This document shows, in pieces, positions 26,274 through 35,286 of a stretch of DNA of 64,000 bases. Under the pieces are notes generated by a model that was not told where the DNA came from, made no database searches, and saw nothing but the letters and a program-made list of their open reading frames with translations. The position numbers and the translations under genes are program-made. Numbering within the stretch: position 1 is the stretch's first letter; each line of letters begins with the position of its first letter. The stretch comes from Saccharicrinis carchari (lineage in GTDB: Bacteria; Bacteroidota; Bacteroidia; Bacteroidales; Marinilabiliaceae): contig NZ_FXTB01000007.1 in the NCBI RefSeq assembly GCF_900182605.1, forward strand, positions 124,001 to 188,000, written 5' to 3'.

Positions 26274-29200
26274 TCACAACTTCACCCATTTAACGGCATC
26301 GGCTATGACAAACCTTTTGGCTGTTTTGTCCGATATCTCCACCACGGCCTCACCGTCGGAGAAATAAAACTCGCCCAGTGATGCCCATCTCCAACCCTCG
26401 TCGGTTAAGGGTACTTCCATCTCTTCCTCGCCGTCGTCGTGATAAACGGTAAAGCTAAACGTTGCTTCCTTTAGTCTATTATTATTTCTTCGAAACTCTC
26501 CAAAATTTAAGGGGGGTATCATAGCATACACCTTATACCTGCCGGTTTGGGTGAGTTGGGCAGCAAACCTTGCCCTGGCACCCCCTTCGCCCGATTTTTT
26601 ATAATGCAGTGATTTGGTGTATTTGCCAAAAGCCATCGCCTCCAGCACCGGGGTCCATCGTGGTGCTGGTCGCCAAAACGACAGGGATTTATACTCGGAG
26701 CCATCCATTTCGTCCTCCTGGTCGCGGCTGGTGAGGATTATTTCTTTTAAGGTTTTTTTTCCCGAGGTGTTAACCACAGAAAAGCCGCTGTCCTCGTTGT
26801 CTACCACAAGTTCGTTGTCAGCTACCAGGGTTATTTCCCTGTCCAGTGCCATAACCCCTTCATTAACCACGAAACCTGCCGGGGCTTCTTCAAAATCGGC
26901 CAGGGGAAAACGCGTGTACGAGGGTACGTTCTTAGAAAGGTAGGTGTGTACCTGCATCATTCGGGGGGCATTGTCCACTACAATACCCACTTGTACATTC
27001 TCCCCTTTGGGGATATGGTATATTTCTTCAAATCCGGCGCTCATACCACCCCTGCGACCACCACCGGGGCCACGACCACCGCCGCGCCCTCCCCGGCCTC
27101 TGCCACCTCCGCCGCCAAGCAACGATACTTTCACTATTCCATCAGTATCGCCCCGGTTGGCCACCTCCACACTCACAAAGTATTTCTTACTTTTTTCGTC
27201 GGTAAACTCATAAATATTACTTTGTCCGAACAAAAAAGAAGGTAATCGCAAGTTACTGTCGCTGTCGACAATGCTTTTCTCCTCCTTGCTTCCGGTCATG
27301 ATCTGGTTTAGCTGGCCATGTTCTATGCTGCTCATTTTATTGGCTTTGAGCAGGCTATCGATAAAAACACTAAACCTATCCGCCCCTAATCTGGACTGCG
27401 CCATCGCAAATTGGTTGTTGCCCACGGTTACAATGATATCGGCAATGCTAATTTCCAAATCATCTTTGTCCACCATATCGTTTAGGCTACCCGTGTTTTT
27501 ACTCAGAAACAAAATAGACTTGTCGGTTGAGCTCATCCTGCCAAAGCGACCGCCACTTTCGGAATTGACCCTGTTGAGCATATACGATTCGAGGCACATG
27601 TTCATAAAAGGCAGACCATCGTCGCGGATGGAGTACACATAGTTATAAAAAAGCGGAAATACGGAATAAGCACTTTGCTGGCTCATGGTGCGCCCCACGT
27701 TGTCGTTTCGCATAAAAAAATGTTGGCTCTGCAAAGGTTTAGAAAAAGTATTGCCTATCACGTTCATAAAAACACTGGCTTCGGTTTCTTTGGGCAAACG
27801 TTCCAGGTTGTCTCTTTCTTCCCGCCGTTTTTCGTTGTCAAAACTATTGACCCAATTAAAAATCCATAAGCCTATACCCGACTCGGGTACCCATACCATT
27901 TCGGGGTGGGTATTGTTGTTGCTGATAGCCCAAGGCCTGAAATGCGCATAATAATGCACGGGTACTTCAACAAAGGTGAGCCTTTTATAGGGATATTTAA
28001 GGCCCAATTGGCGCTCGTAGTCTTGTTTCATATCCCGGACCAGCGCGGGCAGGGTGTCGCTTAGGTTCTGGAAATATTTCTCGAAAAAGAACCCCTCTTC
28101 CCTGGCAGTAACGGCATACTGCACGCTATCCACATCAATTGACTTACTTTTATATTTTCCGGCAATCAGGCTTAATTTGGGATAAGGCACATCGCCTTTA
28201 AAGGTAGTCCACCCGCCCTCTTCGCCCTTACTTCCCTGCGCTATAAATTCCAAACCGTCAGCGGATTTCACCTTCATATCATAATTAAAAAATTGCTTTA
28301 CCCGAAAAGTATTTCGTTCCGCTACGGCGGGATACCAAAAGCTTTCTTTGGTCAGCAATAAATAATCGGGAGATATAAAACAACTTTTTTTACCCGCCAT
28401 CAGAGGGTCGAACCTGCGCGGTGCATGTCGTTCGTCGGCACTAATATCAAAATAGGCGAGCCTGTCGTTGGGTGTACCCTCAAAGTTAAATACCACCACA
28501 AGCGAATCAGACATTTCCAACGGATTTTCGCAAGTCAGTATATTGAGGTACTGCTTGAACGCAACATTTTTATCATTGATACTTAGCTGCCCTACCTTTA
28601 AACCATTGTTATAAAAAAACTTTAGTTGTGGCGGCAGTCCCCCACCGGTATTTTTAACAATAAATTCTATGCTACCGCTCAACTCCCTACCGCTATGTTC
28701 TAATTGGATATGGTAATCGGATATTTGGTAACCTGCATCAATAGGTAAGTTCTTTTCAATTTGTGCCTGTTGCCCAATAATTTTCTCGGTATGATGTTTT
28801 TGAAGAAGATAATAACCCATTCCGCTAAATGCCAACAAAAGGGTAACGGTGGCCGGAAGCAGGATGAGCTTTTGGCCATGTTTGGTTTGCGGCAATCGGG
28901 GTAGCTTATAAATGGTAAAAAAAATAAAAGCAAGCCCCAACAATAAGTATCCCCCCCTGATACTGATCAGTTGCAGCGGATTGCCGAAACCAACGTAGGA
29001 TGAATAGGCCAGGGGTGTGTTAAAGGTGATAAAATCCCAGACGCCAAAATGCAGTCCTTTTAAATAAAAAACGGTGGTGGCAATATAACCCAGCACCAAA
29101 ATAAAAGTAACGGCTTGATTGCGAACCAGCTGCATCACAAAAAACGACAAGCCTAAAATAAATACCAGGGTAGGCACAGAAATAAGCAAGGGGTACAAAA

Positions 29201-29633
29201 AATAGGTGAGTACGCTGAAACCGGCATCGGGACTGATGAGGTTGATGATAAAAGTAAATGCGAGCACCAGCAGGTTCAAGCCACCAAATACGGTTAATAT
29301 GCCCGCTGTTTTGCCCATCACATACTGAAAGTTGCTCATATTGCGAACATAAACCACTTCGGTGGTGTCGAGCTTTTTGTCGCGGCTTAAAAAATCGGCC
29401 GAAAGAAAAACGGCAATAATGGCTTGTACAATATTTAATATCCAAAGGTTCATATAGGGCAAGCCGCCGATGAGCATACGATCAGGCCAGTTTGCCTGGC
29501 CTACTTCTGTGCTGGCCATCAGGTTAAAGAACACGATAAAAATGAGCACCACCAAGGCAAATATCCTGAAAAACCAACTGCGCAACAGGGTTTTTATCTC
29601 GAACCGCGCTACGGTAAACAAGGGGCTATTCAT
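26274..29633 (-). CDS. ABC permease with degenerate M1-like and golvesin-like ectodomains
   Basis: 1119 residues. The N-terminal 280 or so residues carry ABC-2 permease helices (WFFRIFALVVLIFIVFFNLM, LYPLLISVPTLVFILGLSFF, GGYLLLGLAFIFFTIYKL). A large extracytoplasmic part follows, resembling the M1 aminopeptidase region of Bacteroidota ABC permease/M1 proteins (AYFDISADERHAPRRFDP, RLTFVEVPVHYYAHFRPW), but no HEXXH zinc motif is present, so it should not be a peptidase. A Gly/Arg-rich tract (about 838-863) comes next. The end (TGRYKVYAMIPPL, GWRWASLGEFYFSDGEAVVE, VIADAVKWVKL) looks like a golvesin-type carbohydrate- or wall-binding domain. It overlaps the ATPase gene by 8 nt, which marks its partner. 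Confidence 0.82.
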   Translation of the reverse strand: MNSPLFTVARFEIKTLLRSWFFRIFALVVLIFIVFFNLMASTEVGQANWPDRMLIGGLPYMNLWILNIVQAIIAVFLSADFLSRDKKLDTTEVVYVRNMSNFQYVMGKTAGILTVFGGLNLLVLAFTFIINLISPDAGFSVLTYFLYPLLISVPTLVFILGLSFFVMQLVRNQAVTFILVLGYIATTVFYLKGLHFGVWDFITFNTPLAYSSYVGFGNPLQLISIRGGYLLLGLAFIFFTIYKLPRLPQTKHGQKLILLPATVTLLLAFSGMGYYLLQKHHTEKIIGQQAQIEKNLPIDAGYQISDYHIQLEHSGRELSGSIEFIVKNTGGGLPPQLKFFYNNGLKVGQLSINDKNVAFKQYLNILTCENPLEMSDSLVVVFNFEGTPNDRLAYFDISADERHAPRRFDPLMAGKKSCFISPDYLLLTKESFWYPAVAERNTFRVKQFFNYDMKVKSADGLEFIAQGSKGEEGGWTTFKGDVPYPKLSLIAGKYKSKSIDVDSVQYAVTAREEGFFFEKYFQNLSDTLPALVRDMKQDYERQLGLKYPYKRLTFVEVPVHYYAHFRPWAISNNNTHPEMVWVPESGIGLWIFNWVNSFDNEKRREERDNLERLPKETEASVFMNVIGNTFSKPLQSQHFFMRNDNVGRTMSQQSAYSVFPLFYNYVYSIRDDGLPFMNMCLESYMLNRVNSESGGRFGRMSSTDKSILFLSKNTGSLNDMVDKDDLEISIADIIVTVGNNQFAMAQSRLGADRFSVFIDSLLKANKMSSIEHGQLNQIMTGSKEEKSIVDSDSNLRLPSFLFGQSNIYEFTDEKSKKYFVSVEVANRGDTDGIVKVSLLGGGGGRGRGGRGGGRGPGGGRRGGMSAGFEEIYHIPKGENVQVGIVVDNAPRMMQVHTYLSKNVPSYTRFPLADFEEAPAGFVVNEGVMALDREITLVADNELVVDNEDSGFSVVNTSGKKTLKEIILTSRDQEDEMDGSEYKSLSFWRPAPRWTPVLEAMAFGKYTKSLHYKKSGEGGARARFAAQLTQTGRYKVYAMIPPLNFGEFRRNNNRLKEATFSFTVYHDDGEEEMEVPLTDEGWRWASLGEFYFSDGEAVVEISDKTAKRFVIADAVKWVKL

Positions 29634-30525
29634 GAGAAGTGATTAATTTTTTTGTTTCGTACTCAATAAAATAAACATAGGCATGTTCCAGGTTAGGTGC
29701 TATGGCTTCGCCGTTAAAATCATTGGCATGGGGTGCTATAAGCTCTATCTCGTAGCCCGTGGCATCGGGTATGGTTGTTATTACCGGATACTTTTGATTA
29801 AACTCCTCCATCTGATCGTAAAGAATGTGCGTACGCCATACTTTACCTTTGGCCAGTTCCAGAAAATCGCCGGGGCTGCCGGTGAAACCCACCCGACCCT
29901 CGTTGAGCAATGCCATTTGGTTACATGTGCTGGAAATATCGCCCACGATATGGGTGGATAAGATGATGGTGACGTCGCGTTGACTCAAATCGGCCAGTAT
30001 ATTTCGGAAACGAATACGCTCTTCGGGATCGAGCCCGGTGGTGGGTTCGTCCACGATAACAATTTTTGGATCGCCCACTATGGCCTGCGCTATTCCCAGG
30101 CGCCGCTTCATTCCGCCCGATAGCTTGTTGGCAAAGCGGTTACGTACCTCAAAAAGGCCTACCTGTTCCAACAGGCGCTCTACCTCCTTCTTGCGTTGCT
30201 TCCGCTTACCAATGCCGGCCAAAGAAGCAGCATAATCAAGGAACTCATAAGTTTTTAACTTGGCAAAAAAACGAAAATCCTGTGGCAGGTAGCCAATCAT
30301 GGCCCTCACCTCCTTTCGGTGCTTGCTCAGGGGCATGCCGTCAACCATTATTTCACCAGCCGAAGGTTCGAGCAGGGTAACCAGTATTTTCATCAATGTT
30401 GACTTGCCCGCCCCGTTAGGACCCAGTAAACCGAACATGCCGGAACCAATATTCAAATTGACATCGGTAAGTGCACGATGATTATTCTTATATATTTTGT
30501 TGAGATTGTGAATGGAAATATCCAA
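29626..30525 (-). CDS. ABC transporter ATP-binding protein
   Basis: 299 residues with a complete nucleotide-binding domain: ISIHNLNKIYKNNHRALTDV, Walker A GPNGAGKST (34-42), Q-loop IGYLPQDF, signature LSGGMKRRLGIAQ, Walker B IVIVDEPTTGLDP, H-loop STHI. It pairs with the permease it overlaps. It is clearly related to the ABC part of the RND fusion (shared GLDPxERIRFRN, STHIxxDISSxCNQ, TYEFLDY-like stretches), pointing to duplication within the locus or common ancestry. Confidence 0.95.
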   Translation of the reverse strand: MDISIHNLNKIYKNNHRALTDVNLNIGSGMFGLLGPNGAGKSTLMKILVTLLEPSAGEIMVDGMPLSKHRKEVRAMIGYLPQDFRFFAKLKTYEFLDYAASLAGIGKRKQRKKEVERLLEQVGLFEVRNRFANKLSGGMKRRLGIAQAIVGDPKIVIVDEPTTGLDPEERIRFRNILADLSQRDVTIILSTHIVGDISSTCNQMALLNEGRVGFTGSPGDFLELAKGKVWRTHILYDQMEEFNQKYPVITTIPDATGYEIELIAPHANDFNGEAIAPNLEHAYVYFIEYETKKLITSHE

Positions 30526-30742
30526 TGAAGTAGGATTAAGAGGTTAGCGTTAAAAGCTTAAAAATTTTAGTACTTAGCGGTTGAACGGTATCAAATATAT
30601 AAAAAATCATTATTGTACGGTATAATTTAGATTAACATCAATAAGAAAATGAGTTGCTTTGGCACCCTACCCTACTTTTAATCTTATCACCCCACCTTAA
30701 TTAAAAGATGGGGTTTTAATAACACCAGGATTACACATAGGA

Positions 30743-31321
30743 CTACAATGCGGGCTTACCCATACCTCGGCCAGTGCTTCTTTGTCCTTGTTTATCGAAG
30801 CCCCGGCCTTGGCCTTGACCTCTGTAGCCCTGACTAAAATTACCTTTATTTCCCCGGCGTCCCTGCCCCAGGGCTTTGCCCTTAATACCGCCCCGCATAC
30901 CTTGATTACAAAGGGCATCAAACATCACTCTTTGTTCATCCGATAGCACGGAACGTACTTTTTGTTTATTGGCAAATTGCTTTTTGGCCATGTCGGTTTT
31001 TATCGCACCAATCTCATCCAATAATTTGTTTACGGCTTGGGTGTCGACATTGTCGCCTACGGAAGCCGCATTAAGCTCTGCCATTTTTATCCGCATATTA
31101 TTTCTTTGGGGTGTCATCTCTTTCATAAAATCCACCCGCAAGGCTTTTATTTGTTCCTGCTGGGCATCGGTCAAATCTAAACCTCTCATGGCCCTGAAAT
31201 CGCCGTTCCCGGCATTGGCCCTACGGCCTTGTCCATCGCCATATCCCCAGGCACTACCGATAATCAATACGCCAAATAAGGCGAATAAAGTTATTATTTT
31301 ATGCAAACTATTCTTTTTCAT
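30743..31321 (-). CDS. Periplasmic Spy/CpxP-like (LTXXQ) protein
   Basis: 192 residues, signal peptide ending near GSAWG. Two LTXXQ-type motifs: LDLTDAQQEQIKAL (about 49-62) and VLSDEQRVMFDAL, flanking long amphipathic helices (FMKEMTPQRNNMRIKMAEL). Spy and CpxP relatives are periplasmic chaperones or stress sensors. The last 50 residues are rich in Gly, Arg and Gln (GQGRRGNKGN, GYRGQGQGRG), an unusual tail. It lies between the CnrX-like sensor and the ABC genes of the export locus and probably senses or buffers envelope stress for it. Confidence 0.83.
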   Translation of the reverse strand: MKKNSLHKIITLFALFGVLIIGSAWGYGDGQGRRANAGNGDFRAMRGLDLTDAQQEQIKALRVDFMKEMTPQRNNMRIKMAELNAASVGDNVDTQAVNKLLDEIGAIKTDMAKKQFANKQKVRSVLSDEQRVMFDALCNQGMRGGIKGKALGQGRRGNKGNFSQGYRGQGQGRGFDKQGQRSTGRGMGKPAL

Positions 31322-31429
31322 CTCAGTAAAATTTTAAAATTAGTATTCTGTTTTACAATGTCGTTGCGTCTATTTTTCCCGGGTTAATATGAAGCAACTA
31401 TATAGATTAATCGGATATACATGCAGGTT

Positions 31430-31963
31430 TTACCTGCCTCTCCTCCTACCCTCATCCCGTCTATGCCTTCCCTTCCGTCCGCTGTCCTTAAACATGGAGC
31501 TGCGTTCCATCATCCGCACCATAATGGTATCGAATACCGGCTTTTGTTCCTCGCTGCACAAGCGCCGCATATCGTTAAAGTGCTCAATGGTCATCCGCTC
31601 CATTTTTAGCTTGTGTTTTGCCATTTTGTCAAACAGGATCTCCCTTGTTTCTTCGTCCATTTCGCTGCCTATGCTGCTTATCAATTTTTTCCGCACCACA
31701 CTCATACTGTCTTTTACTTGTTCAAGCTGCGAGAAATAAGACTGTTTTAAATTTCCGAAGGCTTGTTTTTGCTCTTGGCTAAGATTAAGCCTTTGCTCAA
31801 AAAAGCCTATCCCGCTTCTATCGCTTTTTGAACGTCTTTCATTTTTTACCCGCTCCAGGGGTGTGGATTCCGGGCGGCTTGGCGATTCCCACCAAATGCG
31901 CCACGAGAATACATTCAGCACTACCAGTGCGACAATGATTATGATATAGTGTTTCTTCTTCAT
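31430..31963 (-). CDS. CnrX-like membrane-anchored periplasmic sensor
   Basis: 177 residues from the ATG at 31963; the frame is open 25 codons upstream but the Lys-rich start MKKKHYIIIIVALVVLN gives a sensible single membrane span (about 5-21). The periplasmic part is a helical hairpin with an LTXXQ-like motif LNLSQEQKQAFGNLKQSY and a second motif LCSEEQKPVF. The fold and gene context match heavy-metal sensors of the CnrX/ZraP group. With the ECF sigma factor and anti-sigma protein upstream, the arrangement recalls cnrYXH ahead of the cnrCBA efflux genes. Metal binding is not provable here: few His/Cys are present. C-terminus is Arg-rich (GRKGRHRRDEGRRRGR). Confidence 0.75.
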   Translation of the reverse strand: MKKKHYIIIIVALVVLNVFSWRIWWESPSRPESTPLERVKNERRSKSDRSGIGFFEQRLNLSQEQKQAFGNLKQSYFSQLEQVKDSMSVVRKKLISSIGSEMDEETREILFDKMAKHKLKMERMTIEHFNDMRRLCSEEQKPVFDTIMVRMMERSSMFKDSGRKGRHRRDEGRRRGR

Positions 31964-32111
31964 CTGTTTAAAATTAGACAAGCTGACTGCCGGACGGGCC
32001 GGTAAATTGATAGATAAGAGATAGGAGACAACGAACACTGCCTGTTTTGCCCAAGAGGAAGAGACAATGCGTCGTATAATTTTTATTTTTAATCATCCTC
32101 ATGTGCGTTTA

Positions 32112-32513
32112 TTACTCATTAACATGTTGTTTTACCTTATTATTTTTTTTATCCTTAACAAGGTCTTCGGAAAAAATAAAATCGTTGTCCCAGGCGGCAT
32201 AATCGTTTACTGCCAGTTCAATTGGATCGTAGCTATCCTCTATTGAATCGGGAGCACTACTATAAATATAAAAATTGACAATATTTACAATGAGCAATAA
32301 AACTAAAACGGGTCGCAACAGCATTTGTAGCTGAGGAAGCCACGCCGGAATGTCTTCTAACTGCTCCACCTTGCCCATTACCCTTGTAGTAAAAAATGGC
32401 GATGTGTTAACTCTTTGAGCGCTTGAAGCACTTTGCAATATGCGTTCAATTTCTTGTTCAATATTTTTACCCGGCTTTTTCATTGTCTCCTCGTTTAGTT
32501 TATTAGACGACAT
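32112..32513 (-). CDS. Single-span membrane protein, probable anti-sigma factor
   Basis: 133 residues: a cytoplasmic N-terminal part (about 1-64), one membrane span LRPVLVLLLIVNIVNFYIYS (66-85), and a short acidic periplasmic tail. No named family recognised. It begins 25 nt after the ECF sigma stop codon and precedes the CnrX-like sensor, the place and topology of an anti-sigma factor such as CnrY. Role inferred from position and topology. Confidence 0.65.
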   Translation of the reverse strand: MSSNKLNEETMKKPGKNIEQEIERILQSASSAQRVNTSPFFTTRVMGKVEQLEDIPAWLPQLQMLLRPVLVLLLIVNIVNFYIYSSAPDSIEDSYDPIELAVNDYAAWDNDFIFSEDLVKDKKNNKVKQHVNE

Positions 32514-32538
32514 TGTAAATATTAACCCTCAATTTATT

Positions 32539-33120
32539 TTATAAATATTCCTTTATCTGCTTAGCCAAAACGGATTTCAGCTTTTTACGACCCCGGGCTA
32601 CCAAGGCTTCTATACTTTTAACCGAGGTTCCCATAATCTGACTTACCGCCTGCTGATCCATACCTTCAATCTGTGTTAGCACAAAGGCTTCGTTTTGCCG
32701 TTTGGGCAGCTTCGATAATCCATAATACAACCATTCTTTTCGTTGCTTATCAATAAGCTTACTATCGGCTACAGCTTTATTCCCGTCCGCCCAATCGTTG
32801 TTTTTTAAATCCTCCATATAGGTTGTTAAGCCGGCACCCCGCTTAATTCTGTTTTGTTTGCGGATGTGATCCAGAGATTTGTTAGATGCAATTTTAAAAA
32901 TCCAGGTAGAAAGGGCAGCATCACCTTTAAACTTTTTCAGGGATTTAAACAGTTCAATAAAAACTTCTTGCGAAATATCTTCTGCATCCGTTAGGTTATT
33001 GGTATAAGAAAAGCAGATATTAATTACGCGTTCTTTAAAATTGTTCACCAACAATTCAAAAGCCCGCATATCGCCCGCTATAATCCTATCTACAATATCT
33101 TGCTCATGTTGCTGCACCAT
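32539..33120 (-). CDS. ECF-type RNA polymerase sigma factor
   Basis: 193 residues. Region 2 (INICFSYTNNLTDAEDISQE, VFIELFKSLKKFKGDAALST, WIFKIASNKSLDHIRKQNR) and region 4 (LYYGLSKLPKRQNEAFVLTQ, MDQQAVSQIMGTSVKSIEAL, VARGRKKLKSVL) are both complete. First gene of a same-strand series that runs to the ABC permease at 13.2 kb, so it likely drives the export locus under control of the anti-sigma-like protein downstream. Confidence 0.95.
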   Translation of the reverse strand: MVQQHEQDIVDRIIAGDMRAFELLVNNFKERVINICFSYTNNLTDAEDISQEVFIELFKSLKKFKGDAALSTWIFKIASNKSLDHIRKQNRIKRGAGLTTYMEDLKNNDWADGNKAVADSKLIDKQRKEWLYYGLSKLPKRQNEAFVLTQIEGMDQQAVSQIMGTSVKSIEALVARGRKKLKSVLAKQIKEYL

Positions 33121-33344
33121 ATGGCTTTTAATGCTGTTTTGAAGTTTAGACGACAGCTTTTGGGAAATCCCTCGCTGAAATTAAAAAACTATTTTAAAAC
33201 AAGCCTCCTTTATTTTAGGTATCTATAAGGATTATTCCAAACGTATTGCCTTAATCTAATTTCGCCTGCCAAAAAAACATCATAAAGAAGCATCAAGGCT
33301 TTACTTTTTTAGATATATTTCTAAAAAAATTAAAAGTGCAAGTC

Positions 33345-33362
33345 ATTATATTGTAATATAAT
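33345..33362. promoter_or_regulatory. AT-rich palindrome, possible operator
   Basis: ATTATATT-GT-AATATAAT: 8-bp perfect arms around a 2-nt centre. The size fits a dimeric regulator site; no regulator is identified. Confidence 0.35.
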
Positions 33363-33479
33363 TGAATTTCATACTAATTTTATGAGTTCCAATGAGCTTT
33401 TAACAACAGCAGTTGTATTTATCCTACTTAAATTAGCCATGCAGGAATTTAACAATACTTATTTCGCCTGTTACTAATT

Positions 33480-33495
33480 CATAACCGTGGTTATG
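33480..33495. promoter_or_regulatory. Palindrome ahead of the aldo/keto reductase
   Basis: CATAACC-GT-GGTTATG: 7-bp perfect arms, 2-nt centre, 72 nt before the ATG and just upstream of a -7-like AATTTTG. Candidate operator for the reductase gene. Confidence 0.4.
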
Positions 33496-33567
33496 CTATC
33501 AATTTTGAGAGGAGGTATTTTTATTTTAATAACGCACACCTTAAATGAACTTTAAAAAATAAACATC

Positions 33568-34563
33568 ATGACTTACATTGCATCAGAATCACGTTATCAG
33601 GATATGTCCTATCGCAGATGTGGCAACAGCGGATTAAAGCTGTCTGCACTTTCTCTGGGTTTATGGCATAATTTCGGCGATGTGGATATCCGCGCTAATT
33701 ATGAACAACTGCTATTCACAGCTTTCGATTTGGGGATTACCCATTTTGATTTAGCCAATAATTACGGACCACCCGAAGGCAGCGCTGAAAAAAACTTTGG
33801 CGATATTTTGCATAAGCATCTGCGTAAATACCGCGACGAATTGATTATCTCATCGAAGGCAGGATACTACATGTGGCCAGGGCCTTATGGCGAATGGGGA
33901 AGTAAAAAAAACCTGATGGCCAGCCTCCATCAAAGCTTAAAAAGAATGAGGTTGGATTATGTAGACATCTTTTACCATCACCGCCCCGACCCCGATACCC
34001 CTTTGTACGAAACCATGAGCACACTCGATTTGATGGTGAGGCAAGGTAAAGCATTGTATGTGGGCTTATCTAATTATCCTGCCCAAAGAGCCAGGGAGGC
34101 TTTCGATATCTTACGACAACTCGGAACGCCTTGTTTAATTCATCAACCTAAATATTCCATGTTTGAGCGTACACCTGAAGAAGGATTACTTGACACCTTG
34201 ATGGATAACGGTGTAGGTTGCATTCCTTTTTCACCTTTGGCACAGGGCATGCTCACCGACAAGTATATAAAAGGAATACCCGAAGATTCCAGGGCTGCAC
34301 GAGCGCATTTCCTAAAGCCTGAGCATCTGACCGACGAAAGACTGGCCACCATCAAAGCCTTAAACAGTATGGCCATGGAGCGAGGTGATACCCTGGCACA
34401 AATGGCTATCAATTGGCTGCTAAAGGATAAACGGGTGACCTCGGTACTAATTGGAGCAAGCAAGACAGCCCAAATAAAAGATGCGGTTCATGGATTAAAA
34501 AGCAATCCTTTTACCCAAGGAGAGCTTGATAGAATAGAGACTATCCTATCCAAATTTGCGTAA
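33568..34563 (+). CDS. Aldo/keto reductase, YghZ-like
   Basis: 331 residues, single TIM-barrel domain. Catalytic tetrad elements: FDLANNYGPPEGSAE (Asp and Tyr), ISSKAGYYMWPGPYG (Lys) and FYHHRPDPDTP (His). YGPPEGSAE, LGLWHNFGD and SPLAQGMLTDKY are typical of E. coli YghZ (L-glyceraldehyde-3-phosphate/methylglyoxal reductase) and the Kv-beta-like group; NADPH-dependent reduction of aldehydes is expected. Stand-alone gene with a long upstream region carrying a palindrome, which suggests regulation of its own. Confidence 0.92.
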   Translation: MTYIASESRYQDMSYRRCGNSGLKLSALSLGLWHNFGDVDIRANYEQLLFTAFDLGITHFDLANNYGPPEGSAEKNFGDILHKHLRKYRDELIISSKAGYYMWPGPYGEWGSKKNLMASLHQSLKRMRLDYVDIFYHHRPDPDTPLYETMSTLDLMVRQGKALYVGLSNYPAQRAREAFDILRQLGTPCLIHQPKYSMFERTPEEGLLDTLMDNGVGCIPFSPLAQGMLTDKYIKGIPEDSRAARAHFLKPEHLTDERLATIKALNSMAMERGDTLAQMAINWLLKDKRVTSVLIGASKTAQIKDAVHGLKSNPFTQGELDRIETILSKFA

Positions 34564-35286
34564 CTAAAATATACTTGGCATTGCCCACTTACAATTGGAA
34601 AAGAAAAACAACGGCTAAAACAACTAAAGAAAGGTGCGGCTATAAGAGGGCACAAAAGGCGAAGTAGAACAGCATAGCGCGAAACAAAAAAAAATGAAAC
34701 AAGTAAGGCTCAACCGCCTTGCTTGCTTTCGTTTTAATGACTATCCGGAGCAGGCCGATGGATAAACACTTATCGTAGTTTACGATTGACTTACCGCTAA
34801 TATCCAATGCTGATTGACTAGGGACGTGCCACAAAAAAAATCGCACTTACAAATAACCCACGTAATGCACTAAACCCACCGGGCAAATCTAAGATCCTTA
34901 CATTATTCCATTTTTTAATGGTGATGGTTGTATCGGTGTTTTTACTACGCAATAAGACAAGCATTTTTCCGCAGACCCAAATATTGCGCATGATTCCTTG
35001 ATCCCATTTTTGCGCACCTCGGTCTTAGCCCCTAAAATCATGAAAGCCACCATCAAACAATGCTGACAGTGGCTTTCAATCTTTAACCAAACCTAACCCT
35101 AAACTATGAGAAAATTTAAGACTTTAAATATTTTGAGCAACCTCGATGGTTACCTACTTTATAGGCCTAACTCGAATGCAAATATATAATCCATTTTTAA
35201 AAGCACAAAAATAATCACAAAAAAAAGTGTTAAAAAAATATAATTGCAATATTTTATGACCAATGCACAAATATACTTTACCAAAC
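34564..35286. other. 723-bp gene-poor stretch with a hairpin and a possible leader ORF
   Basis: No long gene. The only structured part is at 35042-35189: a hairpin GAAAGCCAC (35042-35050) / GTGGCTTTC (35069-35077) followed by an AACCAAACCTAACCC leader and a 27-codon ORF. The rest looks like decayed sequence; the interval 34564-35030 shows nothing recognisable. Confidence 0.45.
35106..35189 (+). CDS. Possible 27-residue ORF after a hairpin leader
   Basis: ATG at 35106, TAA at 35187-35189, product begins MRKFKTLNILSNLDGYLLYR. The sequence in front (AACCAAACCTAACCC then ATGAGAAAA) is the sort of leader that precedes Bacteroidota secreted-protein genes, but the ORF ends at once. It may be the remnant of a deleted gene. 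Low confidence as a real gene. Confidence 0.25.
   Translation: MRKFKTLNILSNLDGYLLYRPNSNANI

Larger units (their letters stand above)
33121..33567. other. Divergent control region between ECF sigma and aldo/keto reductase genes
   Basis: 447 bp without a gene, AT-rich. It holds two clean palindromes (33345-33362 and 33480-33495, listed separately) and an AATTTTG near -7 consensus at about 33501-33507, 60 nt before the reductase ATG. Either divergent gene could be controlled from here. Confidence 0.5.

Noticed and set aside
26274-29633. Active M1 aminopeptidase in the large ABC permease
   Set aside because: No HEXXH motif is visible in the ectodomain.
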